Notes: generated by a model not told the origin, from the sequence alone. A stretch of 64,000 bases of DNA from Clarireedia homoeocarpa (GCA_001465935.1 LNKV01000009.1:310001-374000); one strand, 5' to 3'; positions 35,402 to 48,826 are shown, counted from the stretch's first letter. Translations and numbers: made by a program.

Positions 35402-38400
35402 CTACGCAAAATAAGATTTCCATAGGACACCTTCTAGATCCTCTAATTGCTCCGGCGTGAAGTACTATCTTGAGTTAGCTTTGTCTCTCTTCAACCTTAC
35501 TTTACATTGTACAATAATCGAAATAAGAAAAAGCATACCTTCTGATCCGTAATCCAAGTATCCTGCCTCGTTTTCTTGAAGTCTGCCAATACGCTCTTAA
35601 CCGTCTTCCCTACAGCACCAGCGTCATTTGCCGCTCTGCTAGCCAGCAAGGCTAACACCTCTGGCATCCACTCCGGCGGCGGTGTCGCATATGGAAATGC
35701 GTTCACCAAGGCGCCAAGACCCAGGACAGCAGCATGACGTCTGATAATCTGCGCATTGCTGTTCACCGGTGTACTGGTACCCGGAGATTTCTTCGGCATA
35801 GGATTTTTCTTCAACGCTTGGGTGAACTTGGTGCGTAAGGAAGAAAGGATATTATTGCGAAGGAGGATAGGAGAGCAGCGGATCATGCCAGCGAGAGTAG
35901 TCGAGGCGCCGAGACGGACTTCGAGTTGCGAATCCTCGAGCATGTCTGCAACGGCAGCGAAGAGAGCTTGTTGTTCGGCAGGGCGAATGAGGAAGATGCG
36001 GCGGAAGTAGATGACTTGCATGTTAATGAGGGTTCGGAGACGCTGGTGCCAGGAGGTCGAAACTTTGCCGATGCGGATGAGAGCTGCGATGAAGTCACCA
36101 TCTTCGCCGACGCGGAAAGGAATGTTGGGGAGATGGCGATAAACGAGATAGGCGAGACGTTGGAGTTCGGGGTCTTCTTTCACGTCCATCATGTGAAGGA
36201 GCTGTTCCATGAATACGTCAGGGAAGAAATCGATCAGTTGAGTACATTCATACGACTGAAGAGCAGAGTCTAGCCATAACAATACAGTCTTACTGCCGTT
36301 TGTATAAGCAGATGGAGTTTGTTGGCCTGGTGTGCGCTCACCGCGCCAGACTTCTAGTCGATTGAAAACGTCTTTGATGGCGGCAGAGAAGTCCTCTGTA
36401 GGTATATAGGGCTTGATACCAATGGAAGACGATTCTTTGTTGGCCTTAAGAAGCGTATCGACGTCTTTGAACGCCTCGTAATACCTCATACGATAGATAG
36501 AGGCAATGGTGCGACCAATTGCTTCCCTTACAGCCTTGTAAGGATGATCAATGTGTGCAATGAAGTCTTTCAATATCGGCTCATCGTGGCGGAAATGCCA
36601 GCCTGCATCATTAATAGCGACATCTAACAGCTGGATCTTAGAACTATCTTTGAAAGCGGCATTTGACGAAATGTCGAGTCGGAAAGAAGTAAGATAGTCG
36701 AAGACTTCCTTCGAAGACCTAGGATCTCTGCCTCCCATAATCATGTGGATACAAGTGACCCAATATGTCAAGTTTTCAGGAGTCAAACCTTCAGAGATGA
36801 CTTTCAGCATGATCGGCAAACAGAACCCCCAGACTTCGTTACGCTTCTTGAGTGGGAAGTCAGACGTAGAAAGCATGAGTGCAGCCAAGATCTCTGCAGT
36901 AGCACGGTGTTGGTGCTTATCACTTCCATCCTCGTACACCTTAACAACCTCCTCCTTGATCTCGTCAAACGCAGCAGCAGTCAGTCCAGAATGCATTAAC
37001 TCAAATGTCTGGATGAGCAACGTAGCATTGCCAATGTTAAATCGATCAGCGGTGTTGTCTCTGGGCTCTTGTTTCATATACATGAAATATTTTTGGTACC
37101 AATCAAGAGTTAAAAGTGATCCGATTTGTTTCCTCGCCGCCGTCTCAACTTCGTCAAAATCTGTAAACTCGACAGGGTCACCTCGTGTGGCTTTGAAGCT
37201 CTTTCCCCAAACGAGCCAGCCAGGGAAATCACGGTCGACGAGATACTCCGGTTGACCAGGCTGAGCGAAAGATGCTAGGAAGTTTTCTGTCCAATTAGGA
37301 TCATTGCTCTCTACAGTGATCTCGAGATTATTATGTTGTACTTCTTCTTCGCGAATGTATCTCTCGAAACTGTGGCCATAGATAGCACGTGTCTCAATAT
37401 GATTCATGACACGAACCATAGCATCAGCATAAGCTCGTCGAAGGCCAGGATGCTCAGTAACGGCACCTAAAGTGACCAACTCTATCATAGATTCGGGAGC
37501 GAGGGTTTGGACTCGGAGGCCTAGGTTGATAATGAACAGAGTACATCTTCCAGCAATCTTCCAATGTGCCGTCTTGGCGAATTCAGTGAGTTTAATTGCC
37601 AAATCTCTCTTCTTTTCTTCGACTTTAGTTCGTCGACCGATAATGAATTGATTCCTAGTCTCAATACGAGAGGTGCAATCCTCCTTGGGTTCAATCTCTT
37701 GAATGATTTCTTGATCCAGACTGATGTAGGTCTCCATTCTTCGACCAAAATCAACCAGTCCTCCAAACATGGCAGCATTGCCAATCTTTTGAATAGATGG
37801 CTTGTCCACCGAGGCGGACTTAATGTATAAGTCAATTAGCTCCGGAGCGAACCGCCAGTCCTTCGATATTGTTTTTGTAAGACTACCAAAGAGTAACGTG
37901 TAGATAGATCCCTTGATCCGATCGAAATCGTCTGTTTCCAGAGCTGTTTTGAAAGCACTTAGTAGCGGTGGAATAACAAGTGGCCGACCACCAATCACAC
38001 TCTTCAGCGCAGACTCCAGGGCCTGTTGCGCAGTAGCCCGAACCTCGGCATATTGTGAGACCGCTGACGACGCTAGGTTCAATAGAAGTGCTTTGTCTAG
38101 GTCAGACTTCTGCCTAGCGGATGAGTTATGCTTAGCGCGCTGCAGATGATAGATTCCAGCACGCCTGACAAGTAGTGGTCTTGGATACAATTTTCTGAGA
38201 CCAGTCACTTTGAAAGAGCGAACTTCTGAATGGTAGAGTCGGCTCACCCGTTCCAGAGTATGAGCGGATTTCTCACTGCCGACGTCTGTAATCCAAGATT
38301 TGTAGGCTAGATATAAAGCTGTGAAGCAAGCAACGTCATCTTCTTGATGCTCCGATAGGTAGTCATGCAATTTGCAGTAGAGGTGACCAACGTCCTCTCG

Positions 38401-41378
38401 CAGTTTGTGTATGCGGACAAACGCAGCGCTACCCTTCTCAAGCAGGTAACCTGCACGATAATGGAATTGAGGTCTCGTTTCCTCATCCTCAGCGGCCTCA
38501 GCTAGCGGGTCTTCATCTCCCTCCATTTGGTTGTCTCCATTCATGTTGATATCACCATCCACATCCTGGGGCTTGTCTTGCTGTCCTGACGCCGCTTTGG
38601 GTTCGAAAAAGACAGAAACACCCGACATTACCAGTCTAATATGTGTGAGAGCTCTTTCGACTTCATCTGACCATTCCTTGTTCTTGCCCTTCCTGCTAAC
38701 AGCGGGAGCTTCACTAGTGAGATTGGTCAACTTGGCGATAGATACTTTGACTTGGGACTCAAATAGTTTAATAGCAAAATCAATCTCTTCAGGTGAAGGC
38801 ACATGCCATTTAACAGTCAACTCAGAGGGCTTGGTGGTGCGACCCCAGTCACTGACATCGAGACCTCTTTCGAACACCGCTGGCTCATATAGAGCTGGAT
38901 CCACAGGATATATTGTGGTAAGATTGAGCAGAAGATGATGGATGCAGTTTGATACGTGGAGGGTCGGCAAGCCGTGGCATTTCTCTTGCATGTATTGGGC
39001 TATGTCGAAAAGTTGTTTTCGGTATGGCATAACTCCTTCTCCAATGTGTACAACAATCATACTAAGCATACTTAGATGCCAGACTAGGGCTCGGTCTCGA
39101 GGCAAGATGTCAGTGCCACTGTTTCTGTCAGATGCAGCATCGTTGTACTCGATTTCATTGCGAATTCCAACCACAAGCACTGGTAAAAGGAGCTTTAGCG
39201 TTTTCTCCGGGTTTGCTTTGCAGATTGAGTTGCAAATGAACGCCATAGCATCCCGAGCTTGATGGATAACGTGGCTGCTGATGAAAGAGGCAATCTTCTC
39301 CAAAGCCACGTCGAACAGATCGGGCGACAACGAGCAGAACAATGGAGTAAGTGCACTAGGCAAAACATTGACAACATTCTCCTCTGGTCCTCCTGTGCGT
39401 ACCCTAGATTGTTCTGGCAGATTCTCTAGTAGAATAAAAATCTTCCCCAGTAGAGCCAACACAAACTCACCAAAGCCAGCTGTTGAAGAACGTAGAATGT
39501 TGGCTTCATCCTCATCACTTAATTCGGTGTTGTAATCTATCTCCACATTCGGCCCGTCCCGCTCTAATCGCTCCATCTCTCCCTGAACCCACTGGATTGC
39601 AAGAGAGGTGTCATGGATTCCATCGTGTTTCTTTGTGAGATCCGCAAACGGTATGCTATAAGCCACAACTTGTATAAAATTAAGAGTGTACTGCGTCTTA
39701 GATAGATCATTGGCATCGATACCTGGTAGGGCTAGGGCAAGTAGTGCTGTAATGTGACATCGGTAACCCTTTTGTTTAGACATAACATTAGCGAGCATTT
39801 GAAGACTGCAAAGAGATGATGAAGTCCTGTGAACTTCGACTAGTCCCTGGAGTGATGGATAAAATCGTTGTAGGGCTCCAGGAAGAATTAAGTTTGGTTC
39901 CAAATTCGCAAGACCCTGAAGTGCAACGAAATAATGATTTAGGATCTTTGACCTCTTTGAGAAGATCCCCATGAATACGACTTCTCTTAATGTAAGAACG
40001 AATCGCTTTTTCAATTCAGGAGTGATTCTTCTATTTGCTGGAGTATCCATTTCGCCACTTTGTTCCCGATTCCATCGCAAGAGGAAGAAATCTACAAGGT
40101 GGAAAACAGTTTGCGCTAACAGATCTCCCCAATTCCCATTATTTGATGGATGGAAAAACGTATCAATGGATTGTATGAGGCCTTCGAGATTTGAAAGAAC
40201 AGAGCTCTCACTATTGAGTGATAAGGGTGATAAAGACATAACCAGCCATCGCGCGATGGAATAACCAATTGGGGTTCTTTTCTTGTCTGTCTCAAGATAC
40301 ATCCCAAGGCCGGCACCCAAATCAACCATGGAACTATATGGAGATGTTGCTTGTCCAACAGGGATTTCGGTCAATCTCAAGATAGCTGTGAATACCAGGT
40401 CTGATTGTTCCTTGGTAAAGATTCCATGTTCGGAGAACTCAACATCTTTATTGGTAACAGAATCTCGAGCAAGTCTTGAGAACATATCTAAGAAAGTAAC
40501 ATCGTAGACCTTGGAGCGGTTGACCAGGGACCAGAGATGGAAGAGTGTAGGTAGATAATCCTGGGGCTGGAGTTGACCAGGCTCGTTGGGCAAGGGGTGA
40601 GTTGGAATCATCATATTCAAAGCCCCTACGGAAATAAATGCGTATGACAGGTCGGAAGTACTGAAGTATGGTAATATCTCCTCTAGCATAGCCTTTCTCT
40701 CTCGCGGGTCGAAGAATTGTGATGCATATATAACGAGACTTGCAACGTTCTTGTAACTTCGTTTCCGACTACCTTGATGCGCTGCCATCTCATGTGGCAG
40801 AACAAGTCCTTTAATCTCTCTCCAAAGTGGGCGCCAGTCTAGCACAAGGTCGGCTCCAGGTTTCAAGTGGTGCTTTTTCCTGGTTGATCATCAGCTGTGC
40901 AGTGAAACGGGAGAACTGGAGATTACCTCGTCAGGAGAAACCGGAACATGCTCTCAAATCTCTCGCCGTTACTAAAGTCAAGTCCCGGAGCTAATGAAAG
41001 CATATAGTAAAGCTTCACAAGCTTCACTCGCAACACTCGAGTGATATCGAACTTTAAAGTAAGCCATGCTCTAAGCTCTCTCGTCCAATGTACGGCACCA
41101 GGCGCAATATCTTCCGCTTCCAAGGCTATGTAAAGTTGCTTAATGATCTCTGCCAGCGCTGCGTTGCGCTCGGTCTCTTCTTCGACTTTGTATGGTAATA
41201 ATTTGAAGTAGGGGAATGTTCTCGGTCTGTATCGTTTGTCCTTGTCCGCATCGATTCCATTGGAACTGAATCCAAGACCCGGCGATGTCGCACGCGAAAT
41301 CGTGTCGTTCAAGTTACCCTGGAGCATGTTCTGGAGATATTGTCCATGGCTTCTGCCATTTGCGAGCCCGTCCTCCAT
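35402..41378 (-). CDS. blm10: Proteasome activator Blm10/PA200
   Basis: Large HEAT-repeat ring that caps the 20S proteasome and promotes ATP-independent peptide degradation and proteasome maturation; nuclear and cytosolic. Three exons: 41378-40927, 40879-35539 and 35464-35402, giving 1951 aa, between human PSME4 (about 1840) and yeast Blm10 (about 2140). N-terminal landmarks are YFKLLPYKVEEE and LDWRPLWREIKGLVLP. HEAT-like helices follow throughout, with an acidic disordered insert near residues 780-810 (DGDINMNGDNQMEGDEDPLAEAAEDEE). The C-terminal repeat domain contains VRLGASTTLAGMIRCSP, RHAAVLGLGALVNAFPY and PPEWMPEVLALLA. The last 21 codons lie in a separate exon that I place by the acceptor at 35465: it yields FTPEQLEDLEGVLWKSYFA, a family-typical tail ending Tyr-Phe-Ala. 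Without that splice the frame ends in an unrelated tail at 35497, so the short last exon is strongly preferred. Confidence 0.95.
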
Positions 41379-42704
41379 GATGTACGTTGGGGGTGATGGT
41401 CGATTTAGGTACTGCAGATCCTACACTTTTCGATTAGTCTTCAATACAGGGAAATCATACAATAGATCCCGAATGAAAAAATGGCGTACAAGTACCAGTA
41501 CCTCTTTGCAATACAAAGCCCTGATAATAGAAGCAGCTACCAAAAGGCCAGTCTCTCACACGACTTGCACGGCTTCAGATGGAACGCCACGGACCATGAA
41601 GCTTTCGACAGAAACCCAGGAGAGAATTGGTACCAAGAACCAAATTCTCATTGAAAGTCTTGAATTGATAGAAGAGGGGCAAGAGTGTATTTGAAGATAG
41701 AGAGTTTCACAAATATTCGTGAGTACCCTTATGATCTTGGGCACAACGCGCGCAGCCTTAGCCTTGTCCTTGTCCCCTCAAAACTGTCCGTGCCGTGCAA
41801 ATGGACAGGGATCATCAATTTGGGTCGGTGAAGCGATCCGGATTTCTAATCCCCAAATGCTCCTCGTTAGACAAAATTAGAATATTATTGTTATTTCTGG
41901 AATTGCCACCAAAAAGTGTAGTAGAGATAGATGACTTTGATATTCTGAGGTAAGTTCTCAATAAAGAATAAGAAGGGTATTTCTAATCCATTCACGCCCA
42001 CATGTCTTTTATGTATATTCGAGCTGTTAGGCATTCACTTATACGCAAGCAATATCCGCCTCCTGTGTTTCGGCATTCGTGAAGATGACCAGCCCGAATG
42101 TTGTCGTATGGCCCCGGGTACCTAGTGGCTAATGAGGGGGAGCTCCATCGAAGGATCACACAGGACGAGGGATGCATGAGTTCATTATATCATAACGAGG
42201 CATACAGGCTGCCTTCTGTGCAGAGCAACGCGGAATGAGAGACACGGGAGACAGAGAACGCAACTCTTGTTACTGTCTCCATGATTTAGCAGGGCCTTTA
42301 ATATACGACTTTGAGTTAAGAGGCTAAGTAGCGTTATCTTCCCTGCCTGGTAGTTGCGTTTGCATGTAGAAGATCACGCTGAAGATTTGCATATAAACCG
42401 GATTTGGATATTTGAATCACAACTCGCCTGGCTTTACCTGGACGAAGTGCATAATATAAGAAATGTACCGGTTTATTTCTTAATCCTAAAGATTTCCAAG
42501 CCTTTCAGGCCGTTGCCAATACATACAAAAGTGCGGAGTATCATATTGCGCCCCCGAGGAAACAAAAAAGTAAAATATGCCGTAGTGATATCTTCTAACG
42601 CCAAGCCTAGCAGTAATCCAAATCGATATATGCCTAAAGTCGTACTTTTATGATAAACGCCAATGACAATGCAATGTGTATGTTAATACAATCATGAACA
42701 GCAA
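41379..42704. other. 1.3-kb intergenic region
   Basis: Contains the BLM10 promoter (minus strand) and the 3' flank of the unknown gene upstream. The small frames on both strands have no recognisable features. Confidence 0.55.
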
Positions 42705-44477
42705 TTAGTCCGTGCGGCCACGGCGTCGAAGTATATTAACAAAACTCTTCCACCTGGTAAGTTTTCGCTTTGGTGGTGTATCTGGGCTCTTCCTAGCATC
42801 CTCGCCCGGCCGAACCTGGGTATCACTGCTGGCGTCTTGTGAGATATGGGTGGATAGTATATGCACAGAATGTACCCTTCGGTGCGGCTTTGCTGGTGAG
42901 GGGGGAGGTGAAGCAACAGTGCCCAAAACAGGAGGACTTGATACACGATTAGAGAGCACATTGCCATTGATCTTGACATGAGGGCTGTCACTATGTTCGG
43001 CCTGTTGTGGTACACCCTCTCCCTCGCTGTCACTTGCAATGGGACCCATTCTACGACCAGCAGCACGCTGCATGAACGCAGTACCCGTTGAGGTCATCCG
43101 TTTTGGTCCTGTAAGTGAATCTTGTGGCGAAGAGACGGATACTGGGCTGCTTCTTCCGTACCTACGAAGCTTGTCGCCCACAGATGCCAAACTCAGGGCA
43201 TTAGGTTCCGGAGTGCTGGAACGTGTGACTCCAGAGGCTGATCGCATGATATCCGGGGTCAATGACGAGGCCCTGGCTCTTCCGCTCATAGAGTTCCTGG
43301 GACTTTTTGTTTGGCAGAAAGTAGCCATGGCATCATTGTACTTAAAATAAGGAGACCATCCTTGCCGCAAAGCTACCCATATCCCCGTGACCTGTATTAA
43401 TATCTTCACCTTCTCATCTATAGGATGTGCAGTTCGTTCAGTTACAGCTTCTAGCTCTCCTATTTCATCCTCCACCTCATCGGAACTGCTTCTCAACGTC
43501 GTTTTGAGAGAAGACACTGAGGTGTAGTAGTCGGGAATGTCCAGTTTCTGATGAGTAATGGTTGCCATTATCGGATGGCGTCGGGAACTGGGATCTATGG
43601 TACTAAATGCGAATTTGGTATCACTACTTGTCGAATCGTCATTGCTACGGGGGGTAGCTCTCTTCACCCATCTTACAGTGGTCTGCTCGCCATTCTCATT
43701 TATTGTGACCATTTCATAGGCGCCAGTTGGTAACGGACTGGCTAACCACACAGTCCCGTCCCCTAAAACAATTTCAGCCTTCCCTTGGGAGCCCCCTTCG
43801 TCTTTAGGCAACTGGCAGATGACGGCAATGAGGTCTCTATGTGCAAAGCCTTCTTCGTCAGAGTCATTCTCTTCCATCGACTGATATGGTATATCGTATT
43901 CCTCGCTCTTCACTATCATAACATCGTTCGCTCCCAGTTCACCCTTCCCTCTAAACATACGAGGAAATCTTTTCACCAATCTTGGGATAACGACAGTCGA
44001 TGGAAGTACATCCAGTGCTGGCCTGGGTCTCTTGTCGGGGGATAGAAGCTGCAACTGAAGTAATAGTTTCGGGCGGATTTGCAGCAATCGTTGCTTCTGG
44101 GTCAATGTCGGAGCCGGGTGAGCAATGTGGAAGGCCGTGCTAGTCCTCGAGGGTTTCCTTCGCCGTCTTCCTCCACGCGTTGTCCAGCTGCCATCCGAGT
44201 TGGCAACTGATCTTCCATCTTCGCTCATCGTATCCGTGTCTGGTTCTATGAAGCGAACAGTATGCTCGGAGGTACGAGGTATGTATTCTGATAATGCTCT
44301 GGAGCGTCGATTTGATAAAGGTGATATGGGATTATCATAAGGCGTAAGAATTTGAGGACCAGGAGTCGAATATGATGATCTAACCAATGGTGATCTCTTG
44401 GTTATGATTTCGCTCCGGCGCTGGGAGGGAGGAGAGTACTCGTGGGAGTGCATGCCGGCTGCCGAATGTAAAAACAT
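42705..44477 (-). CDS. Conserved-looking hypothetical protein, basic and Ser/Pro-rich
   Basis: I do not recognise the family. A single uninterrupted frame of 590 codons argues for a real gene. The N-terminal 100 residues are Ser/Pro-rich with proline-directed phosphosite-like SP/TP pairs, followed by a strongly basic RGGRRRRKPSR stretch that could be nuclear-localising. A more ordered-looking middle (about 110-400) includes PRLVKRFPRMFRGKGELGAND, AEIVLGDGTVWLASPLPTG, YEMVTINENGEQTTVRWVKR and KVKILIQVTGIWVALRQGWSP. The C-terminal 190 residues are disordered and Ser/Pro-rich, ending in a basic tail RWKSFVNILRRRGR that could bind acidic membranes or nucleic acid. No signal peptide and no clear membrane segment. 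An alternative start is Met at 44453. It lies in the same orientation as BLM10 but 1.3 kb away, so co-function is not implied. Confidence 0.72.
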   Translation of the reverse strand: MFLHSAAGMHSHEYSPPSQRRSEIITKRSPLVRSSYSTPGPQILTPYDNPISPLSNRRSRALSEYIPRTSEHTVRFIEPDTDTMSEDGRSVANSDGSWTTRGGRRRRKPSRTSTAFHIAHPAPTLTQKQRLLQIRPKLLLQLQLLSPDKRPRPALDVLPSTVVIPRLVKRFPRMFRGKGELGANDVMIVKSEEYDIPYQSMEENDSDEEGFAHRDLIAVICQLPKDEGGSQGKAEIVLGDGTVWLASPLPTGAYEMVTINENGEQTTVRWVKRATPRSNDDSTSSDTKFAFSTIDPSSRRHPIMATITHQKLDIPDYYTSVSSLKTTLRSSSDEVEDEIGELEAVTERTAHPIDEKVKILIQVTGIWVALRQGWSPYFKYNDAMATFCQTKSPRNSMSGRARASSLTPDIMRSASGVTRSSTPEPNALSLASVGDKLRRYGRSSPVSVSSPQDSLTGPKRMTSTGTAFMQRAAGRRMGPIASDSEGEGVPQQAEHSDSPHVKINGNVLSNRVSSPPVLGTVASPPPSPAKPHRRVHSVHILSTHISQDASSDTQVRPGEDARKSPDTPPKRKLTRWKSFVNILRRRGRTD

Positions 44478-46582
44478 GTTGATGGGTTATGAGAGAAGGG
44501 ACGCCCCAGCAATGGGGCGTCCTCGTATGAGAGAGGTATCTGCGATGGCGAGAAGACCGCCTGAAGTTTGGAATTGTTCGAACACTGGTATGTAAAAGTA
44601 AGTTCGTTGTTTCCCACATGCATGAGAATAGCGGGACTCGTAGGGCTGAGAGACGGAAATGGCAAAATATTCCCAGCCGAGATATAGAATTGAACGTCTT
44701 CCGAATAATGAGGAGTGGATATTTGGGGGATTCAGCGTCTGACTTTCGCACCGAGGTAATAATGACGAGGTAGGATGGTACCGTAGAGAAGTAATTGTAG
44801 TCAGATCTTATGTAGCCAATAGAAGTTCCTTTTCTGTCTGTCGCCCCCGGGTAATCTGGGTAGGTAAGTCAGTCTGCTCGTTCAATGAGGGAGTGATTCT
44901 GTCAGCAAAATCCCGCCGCACAGCGGCACAAGAATTGGAGAAAGCAACAGAGAGAAGCAAACGGAAATCCAATGAAGTATCAAATGAAGGGGCTGAATGT
45001 CAGCATTATACTTGTAGATGTCCTAGTCATGAGTTGGCTTGGAAGCTGGAATCGAAGCTTCCCAGTTGGCTTTGCGATTCCCATCCCTTGATTAAAGAAC
45101 AAGTGGAGTCGGACGACGGAAGGGCCGGGTTCTAGAAAGGTTGGGTTCTACTTGTAACTACGAAGTAATAGTTCATGGTCTGAAGGTTTTCCTCTCATTT
45201 TGCCATTTTGCCTAGGGGGTTTTGAGCGATTTAGGTAAGTAACACAGAGTTGGAAGAAGACTCCCAGCTTTCCCTGCGACAAGGGAATTAAGGAACAACC
45301 AGAAGAATTCTTGGCATGATTCTTTGCGGCAACGGGTTACGAGGTACATACGATGGAGGGAACCGGCACGGGCTAGAGTCACTGTACCCCTATCACCGAT
45401 CAGCCAACAATGCATACAAACCTTGCCTACCCTGCTACCTGCTACCTGCATATCTCTACGCTCCTGCATTTGCACTTCCCTCTCTCTTTCTCGCTCTCGA
45501 AGCCTCCAACATTTCCCAGGGCCACCGCTCTTTGCAATCCTGCCTTTGCTTTTTGTGTCAGCCCGACACAAGTAGGCTGCATGGCTCCTTGGCTCCTAGC
45601 ACTTCTACTCTATACTGTACACGTGAGCTTGACACCTGAAAGGAAGGGAACTAATGGGAAGGGTGGATAGCCATCTCATTCCTACCTCCATATGGAAGGA
45701 ACTACGTATAACTGGGTACAGTAATATGGACCTCTGGAAGGCTAAGAGAGTGAAAAGTTCAAATGGCTCAGGTGGGGTGTGAACGGACTCGGAAATCTAC
45801 TGTTATCCGTTTTATGCTGCATAAAACCACCAGAACGGACCGCGGGATAACTATCAACCGAAGCCTCAATGTGAACTTCGAGGAGAACATGACCCAGAGA
45901 TCCACAGCCTTACCCTTAGGTAGAACAGAACGAGGATCGATGCATGGTAAATCTTTATGTGGCAAGACGTAGAAAAATTAACCTTTATTCATGGGGAGGG
46001 ATAGTATGGAACAGAGACAGACCGGTGGGGTTGGATGAGACAATGCCATCAAGTACTTCCGTACTCTGTGCTTCATTTCGCCTCTGATATCAATCCAAGC
46101 ATTCGGAATGTCGGGAGTTGCATATGTCCAACGGTACGGAAGTTTTTTTGGTTACACAACGCCGGATCCAGCCGATTGGGTAGATGTTTAGCCGTGCTTT
46201 TGATCCAACGAGCATATTTTCCAGGGGAGACTATTCTACCGGGAGATGGAAAGATTCTCTTCGAGAGACTATTCTACCAGGAGATGGGAAAATTCTGTTC
46301 GAGCGAAAATGAATGAATGAATGACGCTCCGCTGGCTCTCCGAGGGCCACTGCCGTGGAGGCCGACTTGTTAATAGAAAATAGAAAAATTACTAAGTTAG
46401 CAGGAGTGATGTGACTTTCTCAAATCCTTCAGCGCCCTGCAATAATAAATTCTGGGCAACTTTTTCGCTTCGTTAATGCTCACCGCCCCTTAATCTTATC
46501 TCTTCCCCTCTTTGGAATAACTAAATGAGGCACACAACGCGAAGCTTGCTCCAAACACTATCTCCAAAGTTCCAGGGTCATC
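44478..46582. other. 2.1-kb divergent intergenic region
   Basis: Separates the 5' ends of the unknown 590-aa gene (minus) and gpi18 (plus). It holds CT-rich runs (about 45400-45500) and pyrimidine tracts typical of fungal promoters. Frames of up to about 120 codons are present on both strands without family features. Confidence 0.55.
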
Positions 46583-48040
46583 ATGGCCTCAGTAGCTTTT
46601 CAGCCACTTGAAGCACCATTTCGTACTTTGAGTATCGCGTTTGTATGCTGGAAGACTGTGCTTCTCCTCATTGCCGCTTGCAGCCCAGGTCCTGGGTATG
46701 ATACCTCCACCAACTTATTGTTGTCAAGCCTAGAGTATCAAGGCATTGACCTACCATCGACTGCCCGGTACTTGATCAGCAAACTAGTGAGATGGGATGG
46801 GATATACTTTATTCAATTGTCAGAACGCGGATATCTGTATGAACAAGAATGGGCTTTTGGGTGGGGCTTCACCCGCCTGATACATTTTATAACGATCGGT
46901 CAGTGTGATGTCGGCCACTTCTTGTGTCCCTACGACTGATTGGAATAGCACTTTCATCTCTTGGAATACCCAAATATGAGGGATTGGAGGGGCTGGTAGG
47001 GGTTCTCGTTGCTCATACTTCCCATCTACTTTCTACATTCTGTCTCTACGGACTAAGTCTGAAGCTTTTCACTTCGAAGAGATATTCTTTGATATCAGCC
47101 CTTCTCTACATCATCTCGCCTGCAGGAATCTTCCTATCTGCTCCATATGCCGAAAGTTCTTGCGCTCTGTTCACTTTTGCTGGCATATACCTCTTCACAA
47201 ACAGCTTCGGTGCTGTAAATGGGCGTAGCACTTTCGGTCATGACATTCTCATACTCATATCTGGTATATCGTTCGGTATTGCGACGACTTTTAGAAGCAA
47301 TGGGATCTTCAGTGGACTGTTACTACTGGAAGAAGCCTTCAGAGTTCTCTTCAGCATTCGTGATGGCTTACAGCCAGCCAAAATTCGTCGGATCATCATT
47401 ACTGGACTAGGTGGCATATGCACCGGCGCTGGGTTCTTTCTACCTCAATATCTAGCCTACCAAGAATATTGTGGAGGAGGGGGTCATAAAAGCATGAGGT
47501 CATGGTGCACAAATATGCCCCCGAGCATCTACACCTTCGTGCAAGAGTACTATTGGTATGTGATAAAAATGCAGAACTATGGACTCGTCTAACATCCCAA
47601 GGAATTGCGGGCTATGGCGATACTGGACTGTCTCAAATGTACCTTTGTTCTTACTAGCAACACCAATGATTGCGATGATGTTAACCTCGGGTCTCTGGGC
47701 CCTAAGAGCAAACGTATTTGACGAATCGAAGCAATTTGTTAGAGACCGTGTACAGCTTCAAAACCCTCAAGTATTGCGAACCTTGGCCGTTTCTCAACTC
47801 TTATTGACAACTCTCACGGTTACAAGCGCTCATGTACAAATTATCACAAGGATCTCGTCATCCTACCCTATATGGATATGGTACTTGGCGGCATCAGTGA
47901 CAAGGGTGGACGGATTGGCGCTCCCAAATGTTGGTGATATAATTCCAAAAGGGTTAACATTTACATCTATTGGGCGATTTATGGTAATGTATGCTATTAT
48001 TCAAGGTGGCTTGTTTTCATCCTTTCTCCCGCCTGCATGA
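46583..48040 (+). CDS. gpi18: GPI mannosyltransferase 2 (Gpi18/PIG-V)
   Basis: ER membrane enzyme that adds the second mannose to the GPI-anchor precursor from dolichol-phosphate-mannose (family PF04188, GT76). Three exons: 46583-46898, 46949-47555 and 47602-48040, giving 453 aa, typical for the family. The luminal catalytic motif RWDGIYFIQLSERGY lies near residues 72-86, with WAFGW following. Multiple hydrophobic spans are visible (for example ISALLYIISPAGIFLSAPYAE and the FGIATTFRSNGI segment). C-terminal hallmarks are YWTVSNVPLFLLATP and SAHVQIITRISSSYPIWIWYLA. Introns are 50 and 46 nt and phase-matched. It is followed 786 bp downstream by the YTH gene in the same direction. Confidence 0.93.
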
Positions 48041-48826
48041 GAATTTGGCTGGGCCTGGGTGGTGCAATACCTCTCCCAAAAGGATATTTCTCGAGCGCCC
48101 GAACATTTTGTGTTGGCTCCAAGATTGACGGCAGCGGAGCGTATGCATGTTTCTAATACAAAAAACCCCTGTGCAATTTTGGTAGACATGGTGATTATCA
48201 GTTTGCCATCATTCAAAATCTCGATTTCTTTGTTTATTCGTTTGTACTCTAGGCTCCCGAATGGAATCTGAATACTTGTACGAAATGATGGTTTTCGCGG
48301 TGAACCAATCAGCAGCTCGAGTGTAACATGAAATGGTCAAAAGCTATTTTCAGGCCCAAGCGCCCGAGTTCTAAATAGCCGCCGGGTCAGGCATCGTTTT
48401 CAAGGAAGCAGCGGATTGTGATTTCGCAAAGGGGCATGAAAAGCACCAGAAATCAACTGCGCTCACCTCGCAATCATCGTCGAAGACCTCCCTATATATA
48501 TCAATCAATCCGATTGGAGATATTGACCTTTGGCTCGATTATGAGATCTATCGAGTATCGAAAGTCTACTCACACAATGATATCTTGAAACTAATATCCC
48601 TCGAATCTCTCGGAAGAGTAACCTGACACCTGAGCTTTTATTAATCCATTCGCGACCGTATGTCTAGCACAACCAATTTCTAGGAACACATGTCACAATT
48701 ACAGCGGAGAAAAGATTACTGCTCACACAAACTGAGATCTTTTGGCCACCGAATCTATATATTTTCAAATTCCTGCAGCTTCCTCTGAGCAAAGTCGGGA
48801 TCTAAGTCAATCTTGCATACACAAAA
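48041..48826. other. 786-bp intergenic region upstream of the YTH gene
   Basis: Contains the gpi18 3' UTR and the promoter of the YTH gene. No coding frame of note. Confidence 0.6.
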
